In this document: positions 34,492 to 42,966 of the stretch, one piece after another | Numbering within the stretch: the stretch's first letter is position 1 | Layout of the letters: each line of letters begins with the position of its first letter | Source of the DNA: Pseudooceanicola marinus | Lineage (GTDB): Bacteria; Pseudomonadota; Alphaproteobacteria; Rhodobacterales; Rhodobacteraceae | Length of the DNA: 64,000 bases | Assembly (NCBI RefSeq): GCF_020177265.1 | Contig: NZ_JAIVMC010000001.1 | Span: forward strand, 868,001-932,000 | Reading direction: 5' to 3' | Notes under the pieces: generated by a model | The model's database searches: none | The model's input: the letters and a program-made list of their open reading frames with translations, nothing else | What the model was told of the DNA's origin: nothing | Translations under genes and position numbers: made by a program

Positions 34492-35058
34492 TCAGATGAG
34501 CTTGACCTGGGTTCCTACGGGCGCCCTTTCATAGACCTCCTCGATCTGCCGGTTGTAGAGGCCGATACAACCGCTCGAGGAGCGGCGCCCGATCTTGCGC
34601 GTGTCCTGCGTGCCGTGGATCCGGTAGTACTGCCACGAGAGATAAAGCGCGCGCGTGCCGAGCGGATTGCGCGGGTCGCCGCCTTCGACGTAAGCGGGCA
34701 AGGTCGGATCGCGCTCCCGCATCGACGCCGTGGGGCCCCAGCCCGGGTTCTCGCGTTTTTCGACAACCTCGGTGTAGCCGCGGCGGGTGAGGTCCTCGGT
34801 CAGCGGGACGGAGGTCGGGTAGATGCGCATCTCGCCGTCTACCGTCCAGTGCTGGAGCATCCTCGACGTGGTGTCGGCGATGATGATGCCGTTTCCGATC
34901 CGGTCGAAGTGATCGCGCCAGTCGTGCGTGCGGAACGACGAAATGTTGCGCCGCGCCTTATCGGCGGCGGCGTGAACGATACCCGGCGTGGCTATCAGGG
35001 CGAGAGCACCGCCGATCAGTCCGCGCCGGTTCAAGTTGATCGAACGATCTGCCTTCAT
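34492..35058 (-). CDS. L,D-transpeptidase (YkuD domain)
   Basis: A 188-residue exported enzyme. N-terminal LNRRGLIGGALALIATPG has a twin-Arg-like signal. The YkuD domain covers about 70-188, with YRIHGTQD and the catalytic loop RRSSSGCIGLYN (Cys nucleophile, upstream His). It makes 3-3 peptidoglycan cross-links or anchors lipoproteins. Copper is known to inhibit L,D-transpeptidases, so a copper-induced copy could offset that; this is inference. First gene of the minus-strand copper-oxidase operon, divergent from the DUF2933 gene. Confidence 0.85.
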   Translation of the reverse strand: MKADRSINLNRRGLIGGALALIATPGIVHAAADKARRNISSFRTHDWRDHFDRIGNGIIIADTTSRMLQHWTVDGEMRIYPTSVPLTEDLTRRGYTEVVEKRENPGWGPTASMRERDPTLPAYVEGGDPRNPLGTRALYLSWQYYRIHGTQDTRKIGRRSSSGCIGLYNRQIEEVYERAPVGTQVKLI

Positions 35059-35143
35059 CTGCCTGTGTCCTTCTTCCTTGCCTGTTCCAAGAAGATGAAT
35101 ACCCGAGAAGGTGCGTGCGACAACCTGACAAGCCTGCGAGAAA

Positions 35144-35159
35144 TGTATCGGTTTGTATC
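35144..35159. promoter_or_regulatory. Direct-repeat box shared with the two-component promoter
   Basis: TGTATCGGTTTGTATC matches TGTAGCGGATTGTATC at 47506-47521 at 14 of 16 positions. Both are TGTA half-sites 10 bp apart, as expected for an OmpR-type dimer. It lies in a divergent promoter, directly beside a CueR-type box. Confidence 0.55.
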
Positions 35160-35160
35160 C

Positions 35161-35191
35161 TTGACCTTCCACTCCGGGAGGGCGGCAAATG
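35161..35191 (+). promoter_or_regulatory. CueR-type promoter of the DUF2933-scsB unit
   Basis: TTGACCTTCCA (35161) begins an overlong-spacer promoter like those of copA and copZ; the dyad's right half is weak (CTCCGGGAGG). A -10-like CAAATG follows after 19 bp. Start of transcription would be near 35198. Confidence 0.6.
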
Positions 35192-35221
35192 AAGCGACAA
35201 TTTCTGAAGGATGAGGCGACC

Positions 35222-35560
35222 ATGATACACGCAAATCGACCTGGCAACCCCCAAGGCAACAAGCTCATGCGATACGGCATGATGGCCTGCTGCGCGGTCA
35301 TGCTGATCCCCGTCGGCGCATTCTTCGTTACGGGAGGTAGCGTTTCAGGTCTCTGGGCCAATGCCGGGATTTTCGCCCCGTTGATCCTGTGCGCCGGGGG
35401 CCATGTTGTCATGCACAGGATGATGGGCAAGTCCTGCCATGGGGACGGTGAAACAGCTCCCAAGCTCATCGCTGAGCCCATACCGGTTGCCGACGATCGG
35501 CCAGGGAACGAAAGTCGGACGGGGAGCCCGGGTGTCCACGCCACAAGTCTTGAAGGTTAG
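35222..35560 (+). CDS. DUF2933 membrane protein
   Basis: A 112-residue protein with two membrane helices (MMACCAVMLIPVGAFFVT and GIFAPLILCAGGHVVMH) and a CCA and SCHGD cysteine pair around them. This fits DUF2933, a short membrane protein common in copper islands. The start at 35222 follows GGATGAGG and lies downstream of the inferred transcription start; an earlier ATG at 35189 would sit within the promoter. The C-terminal tail is Pro/Gly-rich and overlaps the next gene. Confidence 0.75.
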   Translation: MIHANRPGNPQGNKLMRYGMMACCAVMLIPVGAFFVTGGSVSGLWANAGIFAPLILCAGGHVVMHRMMGKSCHGDGETAPKLIAEPIPVADDRPGNESRTGSPGVHATSLEG

Positions 35561-35750
35561 CGCATTGCTGCTTGCGCTCGGCGGATGCTCGGCCTCTCTT
35601 GCCGAGTGCTTTCGCGATACCGGCGCGCTGTCGACCCGGGAAGAGGGTGTCGCTCTTCCCCGGGGGTGTCGCGTGACGGACAGAACGGGCACGGACTTGC
35701 GAAGGCTCGAATGCGATGACGGCCGCCAGGGCTTCGTGTTTGGGTCATGA
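35532..35750 (+). CDS. Small putative lipoprotein
   Basis: A 72-residue protein from a GTG start with GGGGAG upstream. KVSALLLALGGCSASLAECF holds a lipobox (LGGC), so the mature part starts at Cys. Two further Cys pairs follow (PRGCRVTD; RLECDDGRQ), perhaps disulfide-linked. It overlaps the end of the DUF2933 gene by 29 bp. No family recognised. The next gene (scsB) starts 137 bp after it. Confidence 0.5.
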   Translation: MSTPQVLKVSALLLALGGCSASLAECFRDTGALSTREEGVALPRGCRVTDRTGTDLRRLECDDGRQGFVFGS

Positions 35751-35886
35751 TCCCCCCTGTCGAAGACGACAGCGATCACGCGACTACGGGTCCTGTTCTG
35801 CCGGTGGCGTTGCAACGAGCTTCACGGCATGTCCGCTTGTCCGGGAGATCGCCGATCCTTTCCCGCCACTTACGAAATCCCGAAAG

Positions 35887-38019
35887 ATGCTCCATAACAT
35901 GCTGACGACATTTCGTTTCGTCATGGTCATTGCGGCCGCGGCGCTCGGCACTGCCCCAGCCGTCCATGCCGCGTCCTCGCAGCCATATGAGTCCCCCGCC
36001 GTCACGGCGCGGTTGATCTCTGCCCAGGACGGAGTGCCCGACAGCGGCCGAACCCTATCAGGGGGGCTGGACCTGGACCTTGGCGACGGTTGGAAGACCT
36101 ACTGGCGGTCACCAGGTGAAGTCGGCATCTCACCATCGGTGGATTGGGCGGGATCGGAGAACATCGCGGAGGTGGAATTCCTCTGGCCCGCCCCTGAGCG
36201 CTTCACGGCCTTCGGTATCGAGAACTTCGGCTACCACGGCGAAGTCGTCTTCCCGCTCCGGATCGAACTCGCACGACCGGGAGAGCCGGCAAAGCTTGAG
36301 GCGCAAGTCTCGCTGCTCGTCTGTTCAGACGTCTGCGTGCCGCGGGATTTCCACCTGAGCCTCGATCTGCCGGCCAGTAACGGAATCGATCAGCCGGTCG
36401 CCGACCGTATCGCCGGCTTTCTGGCGCGCGTTCCAGCTGAGGGGGACGGCATCGGCGTCGATCAGGCGCTTTTCCATCTCGACAACCAGACGACCGCGCT
36501 CACCATCTCGCTTCGCAGCGCCACACCGTTCAAGGACCCGGACGTCTTCCCGGAACTCGGCGCAGACAACGCTCTCGGCAAACCCGATGTCCGGCTTGGC
36601 GACGGCGGGCGCAGAATGTGGGCCACGCTGCCGGTCCTTTCGACCGACGACGCGACGCTTCACGATCCGGTCCTCACGGTGACAGACGGCCCGGACCGAG
36701 CCTTCACCGTCACGCCGGACCGTGCTGCCGAAGCCCCTGCCCCACCTTTCAGCATCGCGACCGCCGCCCCCGGCATCGAAACCCTGATCTGGATCGCACT
36801 GGTCGCTTTCCTCGGGGGACTGATCCTGAACGTCATGCCCTGCGTGCTGCCGGTCCTCTCGATAAAGCTCTCGACGGTCATGAAACACGGCGAGCAGGAT
36901 AGGCGCACGGTGCGCGCGGGCTTCCTCGCCGCCGCCGGGGGCGCCCTGACATTCATGTGGGGGCTGGCGCTGATCCTCTTCCTGTTGCAGCGGGCCGGTG
37001 TCGTGGTCGGCTGGGGGCTGCAATTCCAGAACCCGCTGTTCCTTGCGGCGATGGTGCTGCTGCTGTCGGTTTTCTCTGCCAACATGCTGGGCGGTTTCGA
37101 GTTCAGCCTGCCCTCCGGCCTGCAGACGCGGCTGGCGAATTCCGGACGCGGACACGTGCATGCCGCGGATTTCCTGACCGGCATGTTCGGCGCTGTCATG
37201 GCGACGCCATGTTCGGCCCCGTTCCTCGGGACGGCCATCGCCTTCGCACTGGCCGGGCGAGGTATCGATATCTTCATCGTCTTCACCAGCCTCGGGATCG
37301 GGCTGGCCGTGCCGTACCTCCTGGTCGCAGCCGTGCCGGGCGCCATTTCGCTCCTGCCGAAGCCCGGGCGCTGGATGGTGGCGTTGAGGTTTCTCCTCGG
37401 GGGCCTGCTCATGGCCACGGTGGCGTGGCTTCTCTGGGTGATGGCAGGTGTGGCCGGGACAGCCGCGGCAGCTGCCGTAGGCGGGCTGGCGCTGGCGCTG
37501 GCGGTCACTCTCTCCGTCCCACGTCTGCCCTCGGCCGCCCGCTGGCCGATCGTCGCCGCATGCGCCGGGCTGCCCCTGATCGCAGTTCCCCAGTTGACCA
37601 AAACGGAAGCGACCGAAGTCGCGGTCTCTTCGCTCAGCTGGATGCCCTTCGACCGGGCGGAAATCGCGCGGCGCGTGTCGCGCGGAGAGGTCGTCTTCGT
37701 CGATGTCACGGCCGACTGGTGCCTCACCTGCAAGGCCAACAAGGCACTGGTCATCGAGCGCGATCCCGTGCTGACCGCGCTGCGCGCCGAGGGCACAATT
37801 CCGATGCAGGCCGACTGGACGCGACCGGACGAGACCATTTCTCGCTATCTCGAAAGATTCGATCGCTACGGCATCCCGTTCAACGCCGTCTACGGCCCGG
37901 GCGCCCCTGACGGTATCGTGCTGTCGGAAATCCTGTCGGGTGAGGCGGTGATCAACGCGCTGCGCTCCGCCTCGGGCGGCCGGGCGACCACGTCTGGCCT
38001 TTTTGATCAGGACTGGTGA
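35887..38019 (+). CDS. scsB: ScsB/DsbD-like membrane thiol reductant transporter
   Basis: A 710-residue protein. Signal peptide to about residue 28, a periplasmic N-domain with CSDVCVP, a membrane domain of about eight helices with NVMPCVLPVLS and ATPCSAPFLG (the redox cysteines), and a C-terminal thioredoxin domain with VTADWCLTCKANKA. It shuttles electrons from cytosolic thioredoxin to the periplasm, here probably to the ScsC-like protein at 29419. Suppressor-of-copper-sensitivity systems protect thiols under copper stress. Start at 35887 or 35899; either gives the signal peptide. Confidence 0.9.
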   Translation: MLHNMLTTFRFVMVIAAAALGTAPAVHAASSQPYESPAVTARLISAQDGVPDSGRTLSGGLDLDLGDGWKTYWRSPGEVGISPSVDWAGSENIAEVEFLWPAPERFTAFGIENFGYHGEVVFPLRIELARPGEPAKLEAQVSLLVCSDVCVPRDFHLSLDLPASNGIDQPVADRIAGFLARVPAEGDGIGVDQALFHLDNQTTALTISLRSATPFKDPDVFPELGADNALGKPDVRLGDGGRRMWATLPVLSTDDATLHDPVLTVTDGPDRAFTVTPDRAAEAPAPPFSIATAAPGIETLIWIALVAFLGGLILNVMPCVLPVLSIKLSTVMKHGEQDRRTVRAGFLAAAGGALTFMWGLALILFLLQRAGVVVGWGLQFQNPLFLAAMVLLLSVFSANMLGGFEFSLPSGLQTRLANSGRGHVHAADFLTGMFGAVMATPCSAPFLGTAIAFALAGRGIDIFIVFTSLGIGLAVPYLLVAAVPGAISLLPKPGRWMVALRFLLGGLLMATVAWLLWVMAGVAGTAAAAAVGGLALALAVTLSVPRLPSAARWPIVAACAGLPLIAVPQLTKTEATEVAVSSLSWMPFDRAEIARRVSRGEVVFVDVTADWCLTCKANKALVIERDPVLTALRAEGTIPMQADWTRPDETISRYLERFDRYGIPFNAVYGPGAPDGIVLSEILSGEAVINALRSASGGRATTSGLFDQDW

Positions 38020-38028
38020 CCACCGACG

Positions 38029-38952
38029 CTACGCGGACGCTGCCTGGCATTGGCACGGGTGAACCGCGATATTCGGGGTGTCCCGCGTGGTCTGCCAGGT
38101 GAGCAGGAACCCGGCGAACAGCAGGAGCGCACCACCATAAACGGTGCTCGCCGCCGGGATTTCCGCCAGGATCAGGAAACCAAGCAGGGTCGCCACGACC
38201 GGCGAGACGATAATGTCGATCAGCGAATAGACATTGGCGTTCAGCGTCTTGAGGACCAGGGAGATCCCGAAATAGGCGAAGCCCGTTGAGACGAGTCCCA
38301 GCGCCAGAGCCCAGATGCCGACCGGGACCCCGCCCTCCCCCATGCCTGGCGTTGGTGAAAAGACCTGTCCGGGCCCAAAGATCAGCACCGAAGGGGCAAG
38401 GATCAGCGCGGCCACCAGCATCGACCAGGCAATGTCGTTTCCGGTCTCGGATTTTCCCTCGTGCCGCATGTAGGTGACCATCGCGGCATGGACGGCTCCA
38501 TCAGCCAGCGCCACGAGATTGCCGAGCATGTGTCCGCCGGACAGCGGCTTGGCAAGAACGATGCCGACGATCGCGATCCCGAAGGTCAGGACGTTCCCGA
38601 GGGTCGCTCTTTCTTTCAGGAAAATGGCCGACAAGATGAAGGTAAAGAACGGTGCAACGCTCCAGAAAATCACGGCGTTCGCGATGGGAACAAGCGTCAT
38701 CGCCAGGTTGAAGACGCTGATCTGCGTCGCAATGAGCACGCCGATGATCACGGTGTCGGTCATGTTTCCCCAAGGCAGCCGCAAAGGCTCACCATTCAGG
38801 ACGGGCATCGTCAGCATGAGGAACAATGTCGCCGTCAGCAACGCGTAGAAGTTCAAGGTGTGGATGGGAATCAGTCCGCCGGTGAGCTTGACGAATATGC
38901 CGATCGTCGCCTCGGAGACGGTGATCAGGGCCAGCAGCAGTAGCGTGCGCAT
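38029..38952 (-). CDS. EamA/DMT-family transporter
   Basis: A 307-residue membrane protein with about ten helices in two EamA repeats (LITVSEATIGIFVKLTGGLIP; FGIAIVGIVLAKPLSGG ending repeat one; ALALGLVSTGFAYFGISLVL and SLIDIIVSPVVATLLGFLIL in repeat two). The C-terminus carries HPCQCQAAS. Substrate unknown. It is downstream of the ATC-hydrolase-like gene by 12 bp and converges with scsB with a 9-bp gap, leaving almost no room for a terminator. Confidence 0.85.
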   Translation of the reverse strand: MRTLLLLALITVSEATIGIFVKLTGGLIPIHTLNFYALLTATLFLMLTMPVLNGEPLRLPWGNMTDTVIIGVLIATQISVFNLAMTLVPIANAVIFWSVAPFFTFILSAIFLKERATLGNVLTFGIAIVGIVLAKPLSGGHMLGNLVALADGAVHAAMVTYMRHEGKSETGNDIAWSMLVAALILAPSVLIFGPGQVFSPTPGMGEGGVPVGIWALALGLVSTGFAYFGISLVLKTLNANVYSLIDIIVSPVVATLLGFLILAEIPAASTVYGGALLLFAGFLLTWQTTRDTPNIAVHPCQCQAASA

Positions 38953-38964
38953 GAAACCTCCAGC

Positions 38965-39717
38965 CTAAGCAGACCGTGCCCGCGCTGCCCAGCACATGTC
39001 GCAGACGGAGTCGCCGTGCGACAGCGTGTGCGGACGACGGTAATGGCCCCGCGAAGCATCGCTTGCAATCAGGTCGGCGCCCGGCCAATCGTAGGTGCAC
39101 CAGCTCCGGCGGAAGGTCTCCAGCGCGTCGGGATCGCCCTCCGTCTCGGCCACCCGGCGAACGAAACTCTGGGGCGGACAGCAGGTGAAATGGGTCAGGA
39201 TGTCATCGCCCTCACGCCACGCTTTCACCTCGTATCCGGGCGCTGCGGGGGCGCTGAAGGGAAAGACCAGCAGCATTCGGATGGTCCACCTCAGGCGCTG
39301 TCCGGGATCCCTCGCCACGAGCCGCACGGGCAGAGAGCTGAGGCTCAGCATCCTGCTGTAGATTTCCCAGCCGAGGTCGGCCACCACCTGTCGCGCGGTC
39401 TCGGGCGAAATGCCGGATTTCCTCAATGCGCGGTCGGCGGCGACGGTCCAGATCGCCATTTCGACCATCAGGCGGTTCCCGAAGCGGTCAAGTTCGTCCA
39501 ACCGCGCGTGCCGGCGAAGAGCAACCGCTTCCGCATCCATTGCGGCCAGGTAGGACTGGATCTCAGGACCGAGCCAGCGAATCGGGTGGCCTTGCGTGTC
39601 CGTCATCTGCCGGTTGGCAATGCCGCTGCGCACTGCACGTCTGACAGTCTGCCGGATGACTTGTCGCGTGACACGAAGCCGAAGTGACGGCTGCGATCCT
39701 CGGACTCTTGCCGTCAT
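38965..39717 (-). CDS. ATC-hydrolase-like protein (L-2-amino-thiazoline-4-carboxylate hydrolase family)
   Basis: A 250-residue protein with the family end pattern: FTCCPPQSFVRRVAET, then LETFRRSWCTYDWPGADLIA, and a closing HGDSVCDMCW. The known member opens a thiazoline ring in cysteine synthesis from ATC; the real substrate of such homologues is usually untested. Its ATG overlaps the stop of the CDF gene upstream (ATGA), so the two are co-translated. A link to sulfur or thiol metabolism under metal stress is an inference. The basic N-terminal 37 residues may be non-native; MTDTQ is an alternative start. Confidence 0.7.
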   Translation of the reverse strand: MTARVRGSQPSLRLRVTRQVIRQTVRRAVRSGIANRQMTDTQGHPIRWLGPEIQSYLAAMDAEAVALRRHARLDELDRFGNRLMVEMAIWTVAADRALRKSGISPETARQVVADLGWEIYSRMLSLSSLPVRLVARDPGQRLRWTIRMLLVFPFSAPAAPGYEVKAWREGDDILTHFTCCPPQSFVRRVAETEGDPDALETFRRSWCTYDWPGADLIASDASRGHYRRPHTLSHGDSVCDMCWAARARSA

Positions 39718-40652
39718 GGTTCGTCTACTGTCTCGGCAGGGCCACTGGTCACGTCGATCTTCTCGGCGCCGCTCTCATCCAGGCACCTGGTTTCGATCTG
39801 AAGAGTGACGAAGAAGAAACCGAAATCCGATTTCAACATCGTATTCGCATCTTTCAGCAGTGCCGGCGTATCGGCGTCTTGAGAAACCCTCAGATGTCCG
39901 GAAAACACGTTGCGCCCGCTGGTCAGAGTCCAGGCGTGGACATGATGGGCATCCTGCACTCCGTCCATTTCCTCCAGCGCCTCGATCACCCCTCGCAAAT
40001 CCACCTCGTCGGGCGTGCCCTCCATCAGCAGCCGCGCCGCGTCGCGCAGGATGCCCCAGCTCGCCCATAGCAGCACGACCCCGAATGCCATGCCGAGGAT
40101 CGGGTCGATCAGTAAGAATCCAGTAAACTTGATGACCAGTGCCGTTACGATGATCAGAAGGCTCCCGACGAAGGTCTGGATGATGTGCCAGAGAGCGCCA
40201 CGCACGTTGAGGTCGGTCTTGCTCTGCTGCCAGATCAGCCAGAGCGAGATCACCTCGGTGAAGAGCCCGCCCGCAGCCGCGATCAGCATCGGCCCGGTCG
40301 GCAGGTCTATCGGCGACCCGAGGCGCATCGCAGCCATGTAGATGACGACCAGTGCCATGCCGAGCAGAAAGCCACCGTTGACCAGCGCACCGATGATCTC
40401 CGAGCGATACCAGCCGAAACTGAAGGATTCGTCTGCCGGGCGCTTGGCAAGCCGAGCCGCGGCAATTGCGACCAGCACGCCGCCGACAGCCGAAAAGGTA
40501 TGGAACGCGTCCGAGGTCACCGCGATCGACCCGGTCCATAAGCCGATGCCCATCTCGATCACGAAATACACGCCCGTCAGCCAGGCCGAAATTGCCATGC
40601 CCCGACCGCCCGAAGGCATGTGGCCGGCGTGCGGGTTGCCATGCGAACTCAT
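39714..40652 (-). CDS. CDF-family cation transporter with altered metal site
   Basis: A 312-residue protein with a His-rich start (SSHGNPHAGHMPSGG), six membrane helices and a C-terminal cytoplasmic domain (HHVHAWTLTSGRNVFSGHL). It is of the CzcD/ZitB type. In helix 2 the HMLTD pattern of CzcD reads HTFSA, and in helix 5 the DxxxD/HxxxD second Asp reads as Thr (WHIIQT). So two of four expected ligands are gone, which should change metal choice. Start at 40652 has AAGGAGGAG. Its stop overlaps the start of the ATC-hydrolase-like gene. Confidence 0.85.
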   Translation of the reverse strand: MSSHGNPHAGHMPSGGRGMAISAWLTGVYFVIEMGIGLWTGSIAVTSDAFHTFSAVGGVLVAIAAARLAKRPADESFSFGWYRSEIIGALVNGGFLLGMALVVIYMAAMRLGSPIDLPTGPMLIAAAGGLFTEVISLWLIWQQSKTDLNVRGALWHIIQTFVGSLLIIVTALVIKFTGFLLIDPILGMAFGVVLLWASWGILRDAARLLMEGTPDEVDLRGVIEALEEMDGVQDAHHVHAWTLTSGRNVFSGHLRVSQDADTPALLKDANTMLKSDFGFFFVTLQIETRCLDESGAEKIDVTSGPAETVDEP

Positions 40653-40767
40653 CGCTCTCTCCTCCTTGCCGTGTCCTTCACCATCGATCCAGCGGGCGGC
40701 CGCCTTGTCCGGCAGATGACCGCGGCAGATCCTTGAAAAGGCCATCTCAGGCCCCTTCGGCACTACG

Positions 40768-41925
40768 TCACCCCTGGAGATCCCGGAGAGCTTTCTCGAC
40801 GATCTGTCTTCGAGGGTCGTCTTGAGCCGCGGCTTCCAGCAGTTCCTGCGCACGGCTGTAGGCCTCGATGGCGTTCTTGCGCTCGTTCAGGACCTTGTAG
40901 GCATTGCCAAGCCTCATCCACCCGTCCAGGTCGTCCGGTTCCGCTTCCAGCCGGGATGCAAGACGATCGACCATAGACCTGATAAAGTCGGCTCTGTCGC
41001 CCTCGGACATGTCGCGCGCCGCCGCAACGTCTGCGGCACTGGGACCGCGCGGAGCTTCGGACGCGTAGTCCGAAACCGCGACGCGCGGCTTGCCTGTCGC
41101 CTGTGCGAGCCGATTGATCCGGGCCACGTAGCTATCCATCCAGGCCGCATATCCGTTTGCTTCCGTCAGGCGGGTCGTGAGCAGATCGTAGGCCTTGGCA
41201 TCGTCGCCTCCCTGACTTTCGGCCAGCGCGGCGTAGAATGTGGCCGCCGGGTTCATTGCGTCGATCTCCAGGGCACGTTCGATTGCCGCCTCGGCGCGCG
41301 GAACCACCGTCCCGGCGTTGGCCCCGATCAAGGCTTCTGCCAGCATCGACCAGGTCGCCGAGGTTGCATCCGAGCGATCCGCGACCGTCTCGAAGGCCCT
41401 CACGGCGTCCTCGAAGCGCTGCATCCGCATGTAGGTCTGACCGAGAAGCATCCAGCCTTCGCTCGCGCCGCCATTCGGATCGTTCTGCAAGCGATCATGG
41501 AGTTGCTGCGCCAAGTCCACGATCCGGGCCTCCTCCGCGCGCTCGGGGGCCCTCTCCCCGAACGCCAGGGCCGGGACGTCAGGAGCCCCGTTCACGGTGT
41601 AGTATCCAAAGGCCATGAGCGGGACGAAAAGCGCGGCAAGGATCGCGCCGGCCCGTCCGCCGCCTGCGCCGGGACCATGTTCTTCACTCGTTGTTCTGCG
41701 AACGACAGACAGAATGCGTTTCTTGATCTCCAGCTCCGCAGCCTTGGCTTCGGCGGCGGAAATAAGACCACGGTCCAGATCACGCCGGACTTCTTCCAGC
41801 TGATCGGCGAGCACCGCCGGGACCGCGTCGGAGCGAATGACGGCCGCCGTATCCGGCCTGAAGATCGGCAAGAGCGCGAAAGCTGACGCGACAAGAGCCA
41901 TCACAAGGAAAGCAACCCAGATCAT
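40768..41925 (-). CDS. ccmI: Cytochrome c biogenesis protein CcmI
   Basis: A 385-residue protein with two N-terminal membrane helices (about 1-20 and 93-113), a loop with ELEIKKRIL between, and a TPR-rich periplasmic part (GWMLLGQTYMRMQRFEDAVRAF; WSMLAEALIG; GWMRLGNAYKVL). CcmI is the apocytochrome chaperone presenting CXXCH to CcmFH. It ends the ccmFGHI operon, with the ccmH start overlapping upstream (ATGA), and its stop lies 115 bp before the CDF gene. Confidence 0.9.
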   Translation of the reverse strand: MIWVAFLVMALVASAFALLPIFRPDTAAVIRSDAVPAVLADQLEEVRRDLDRGLISAAEAKAAELEIKKRILSVVRRTTSEEHGPGAGGGRAGAILAALFVPLMAFGYYTVNGAPDVPALAFGERAPERAEEARIVDLAQQLHDRLQNDPNGGASEGWMLLGQTYMRMQRFEDAVRAFETVADRSDATSATWSMLAEALIGANAGTVVPRAEAAIERALEIDAMNPAATFYAALAESQGGDDAKAYDLLTTRLTEANGYAAWMDSYVARINRLAQATGKPRVAVSDYASEAPRGPSAADVAAARDMSEGDRADFIRSMVDRLASRLEAEPDDLDGWMRLGNAYKVLNERKNAIEAYSRAQELLEAAAQDDPRRQIVEKALRDLQG

Positions 41926-42395
41926 TTTTCGTCTCTCCTACCATGTCGTGCGAGGACCTCGGCGACGAGCGCCTCTTCCTCATCGCTGAGGGCCTCGACC
42001 GAAGCGCGTCGCCGTGCTCTCCAGAGGAGTATTCCGCCAATCACGAATGCGGCAGCGGGCAGAGCGAACGGCGCGATCCAGAGCGCGTAGGTCTGCGGTT
42101 TGAACGGAGGTTTGAACAGGACGAAATCGCCATAGCGGGCGCGGACGAAGTCGATGACCTCCGTGTCGCTGTCGCCCGCCGTCAACCGCTCTCGCACCAG
42201 AAGGCGAAGGTCGCGCGCCACGCCTGCATTCGAACTGTCTATATCCTGGTTCTGACAGACGACGCAGCGCAGCTCCCTCGATATCTCGCGGGCCCGCGCT
42301 TCGAGGTTCGGGTCAGCCAGCATCTCGTCCGGCTCCACGGCATTCGCCAGCCCAGGCAACCCCAGCATGATGATCAGAAACAGGGCCCGGATCAT
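41922..42395 (-). CDS. ccmH: Cytochrome c maturation protein CcmH
   Basis: A 157-residue thiol protein. Signal (about 1-20), the motif LRCVVCQNQDI near residue 43 (redox Cys pair LRCxxC), and a C-terminal membrane helix about 105-127. It reduces apocytochrome cysteines before haem ligation with CcmF. Its ATG overlaps the ccmG stop and its stop overlaps the ccmI start. Length matches the short CcmH form that pairs with a separate CcmI. Confidence 0.92.
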   Translation of the reverse strand: MIRALFLIIMLGLPGLANAVEPDEMLADPNLEARAREISRELRCVVCQNQDIDSSNAGVARDLRLLVRERLTAGDSDTEVIDFVRARYGDFVLFKPPFKPQTYALWIAPFALPAAAFVIGGILLWRARRRASVEALSDEEEALVAEVLARHGRRDEK

Positions 42396-42958
42396 GAGCC
42401 CAACTCCCGATCAAGGGCCCCGGCCTGGGTCAGTGCGGTGGTGAACTTCGCGACAGCCTCCTCCCCCACGATGGGGCCGACATAGCGGTAGAGCACCGTC
42501 CCATCGCGGCCGACGATGAAGGTTTCGGGGACGCCGGATATGCCCCATTCGATGCCCGCGCGTCCTGAACGATCCGAGCCGATCCGCGCGTAGGGGTTGC
42601 CCAGATCCGAGAGCCAGGTCGCGGCGTCCTTGGGTTCGTCCTTGTAATTGATCCCGAAGAGACGCAGGCCGTAACGCTCGACGAACCGCGTCAGCACGGC
42701 ATGCTCGGCCTTGCACGGGACGCACCACGAGGCGAAGACGTTGATGACCACGGGGCCCGGGGTGTCCGTCAGGTCTGCGCGCCCCAGGCCCGGCACATCG
42801 ACACCGGGAACGGAAGGCAGATCGAATTCCGGTGCGGGCTGCGAAATCAGGACCGACGGAATTTCGCTCGGGTCGCGTTCGGGATTCAGCCCCCAGAGGA
42901 AAAATCCTCCGAGCACTACGGCGACAGCCAACGGCACCACTGCAAACAGGCGTTTCAT
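42392..42958 (-). CDS. ccmG: Thiol-disulfide oxidoreductase CcmG/DsbE
   Basis: A 188-residue membrane-anchored thioredoxin. N-terminal anchor (about 4-24), then PAPEFDLPSV, the active site FASWCVPCKAEH near residue 80, and the cis-Pro loop GVPETFIV. It keeps apocytochrome or CcmH thiols reduced. It lies between ccmF (8 bp upstream) and ccmH (overlap). Standard length. Confidence 0.92.
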   Translation of the reverse strand: MKRLFAVVPLAVAVVLGGFFLWGLNPERDPSEIPSVLISQPAPEFDLPSVPGVDVPGLGRADLTDTPGPVVINVFASWCVPCKAEHAVLTRFVERYGLRLFGINYKDEPKDAATWLSDLGNPYARIGSDRSGRAGIEWGISGVPETFIVGRDGTVLYRYVGPIVGEEAVAKFTTALTQAGALDRELGS

Positions 42959-42966
42959 GGGGTCTC

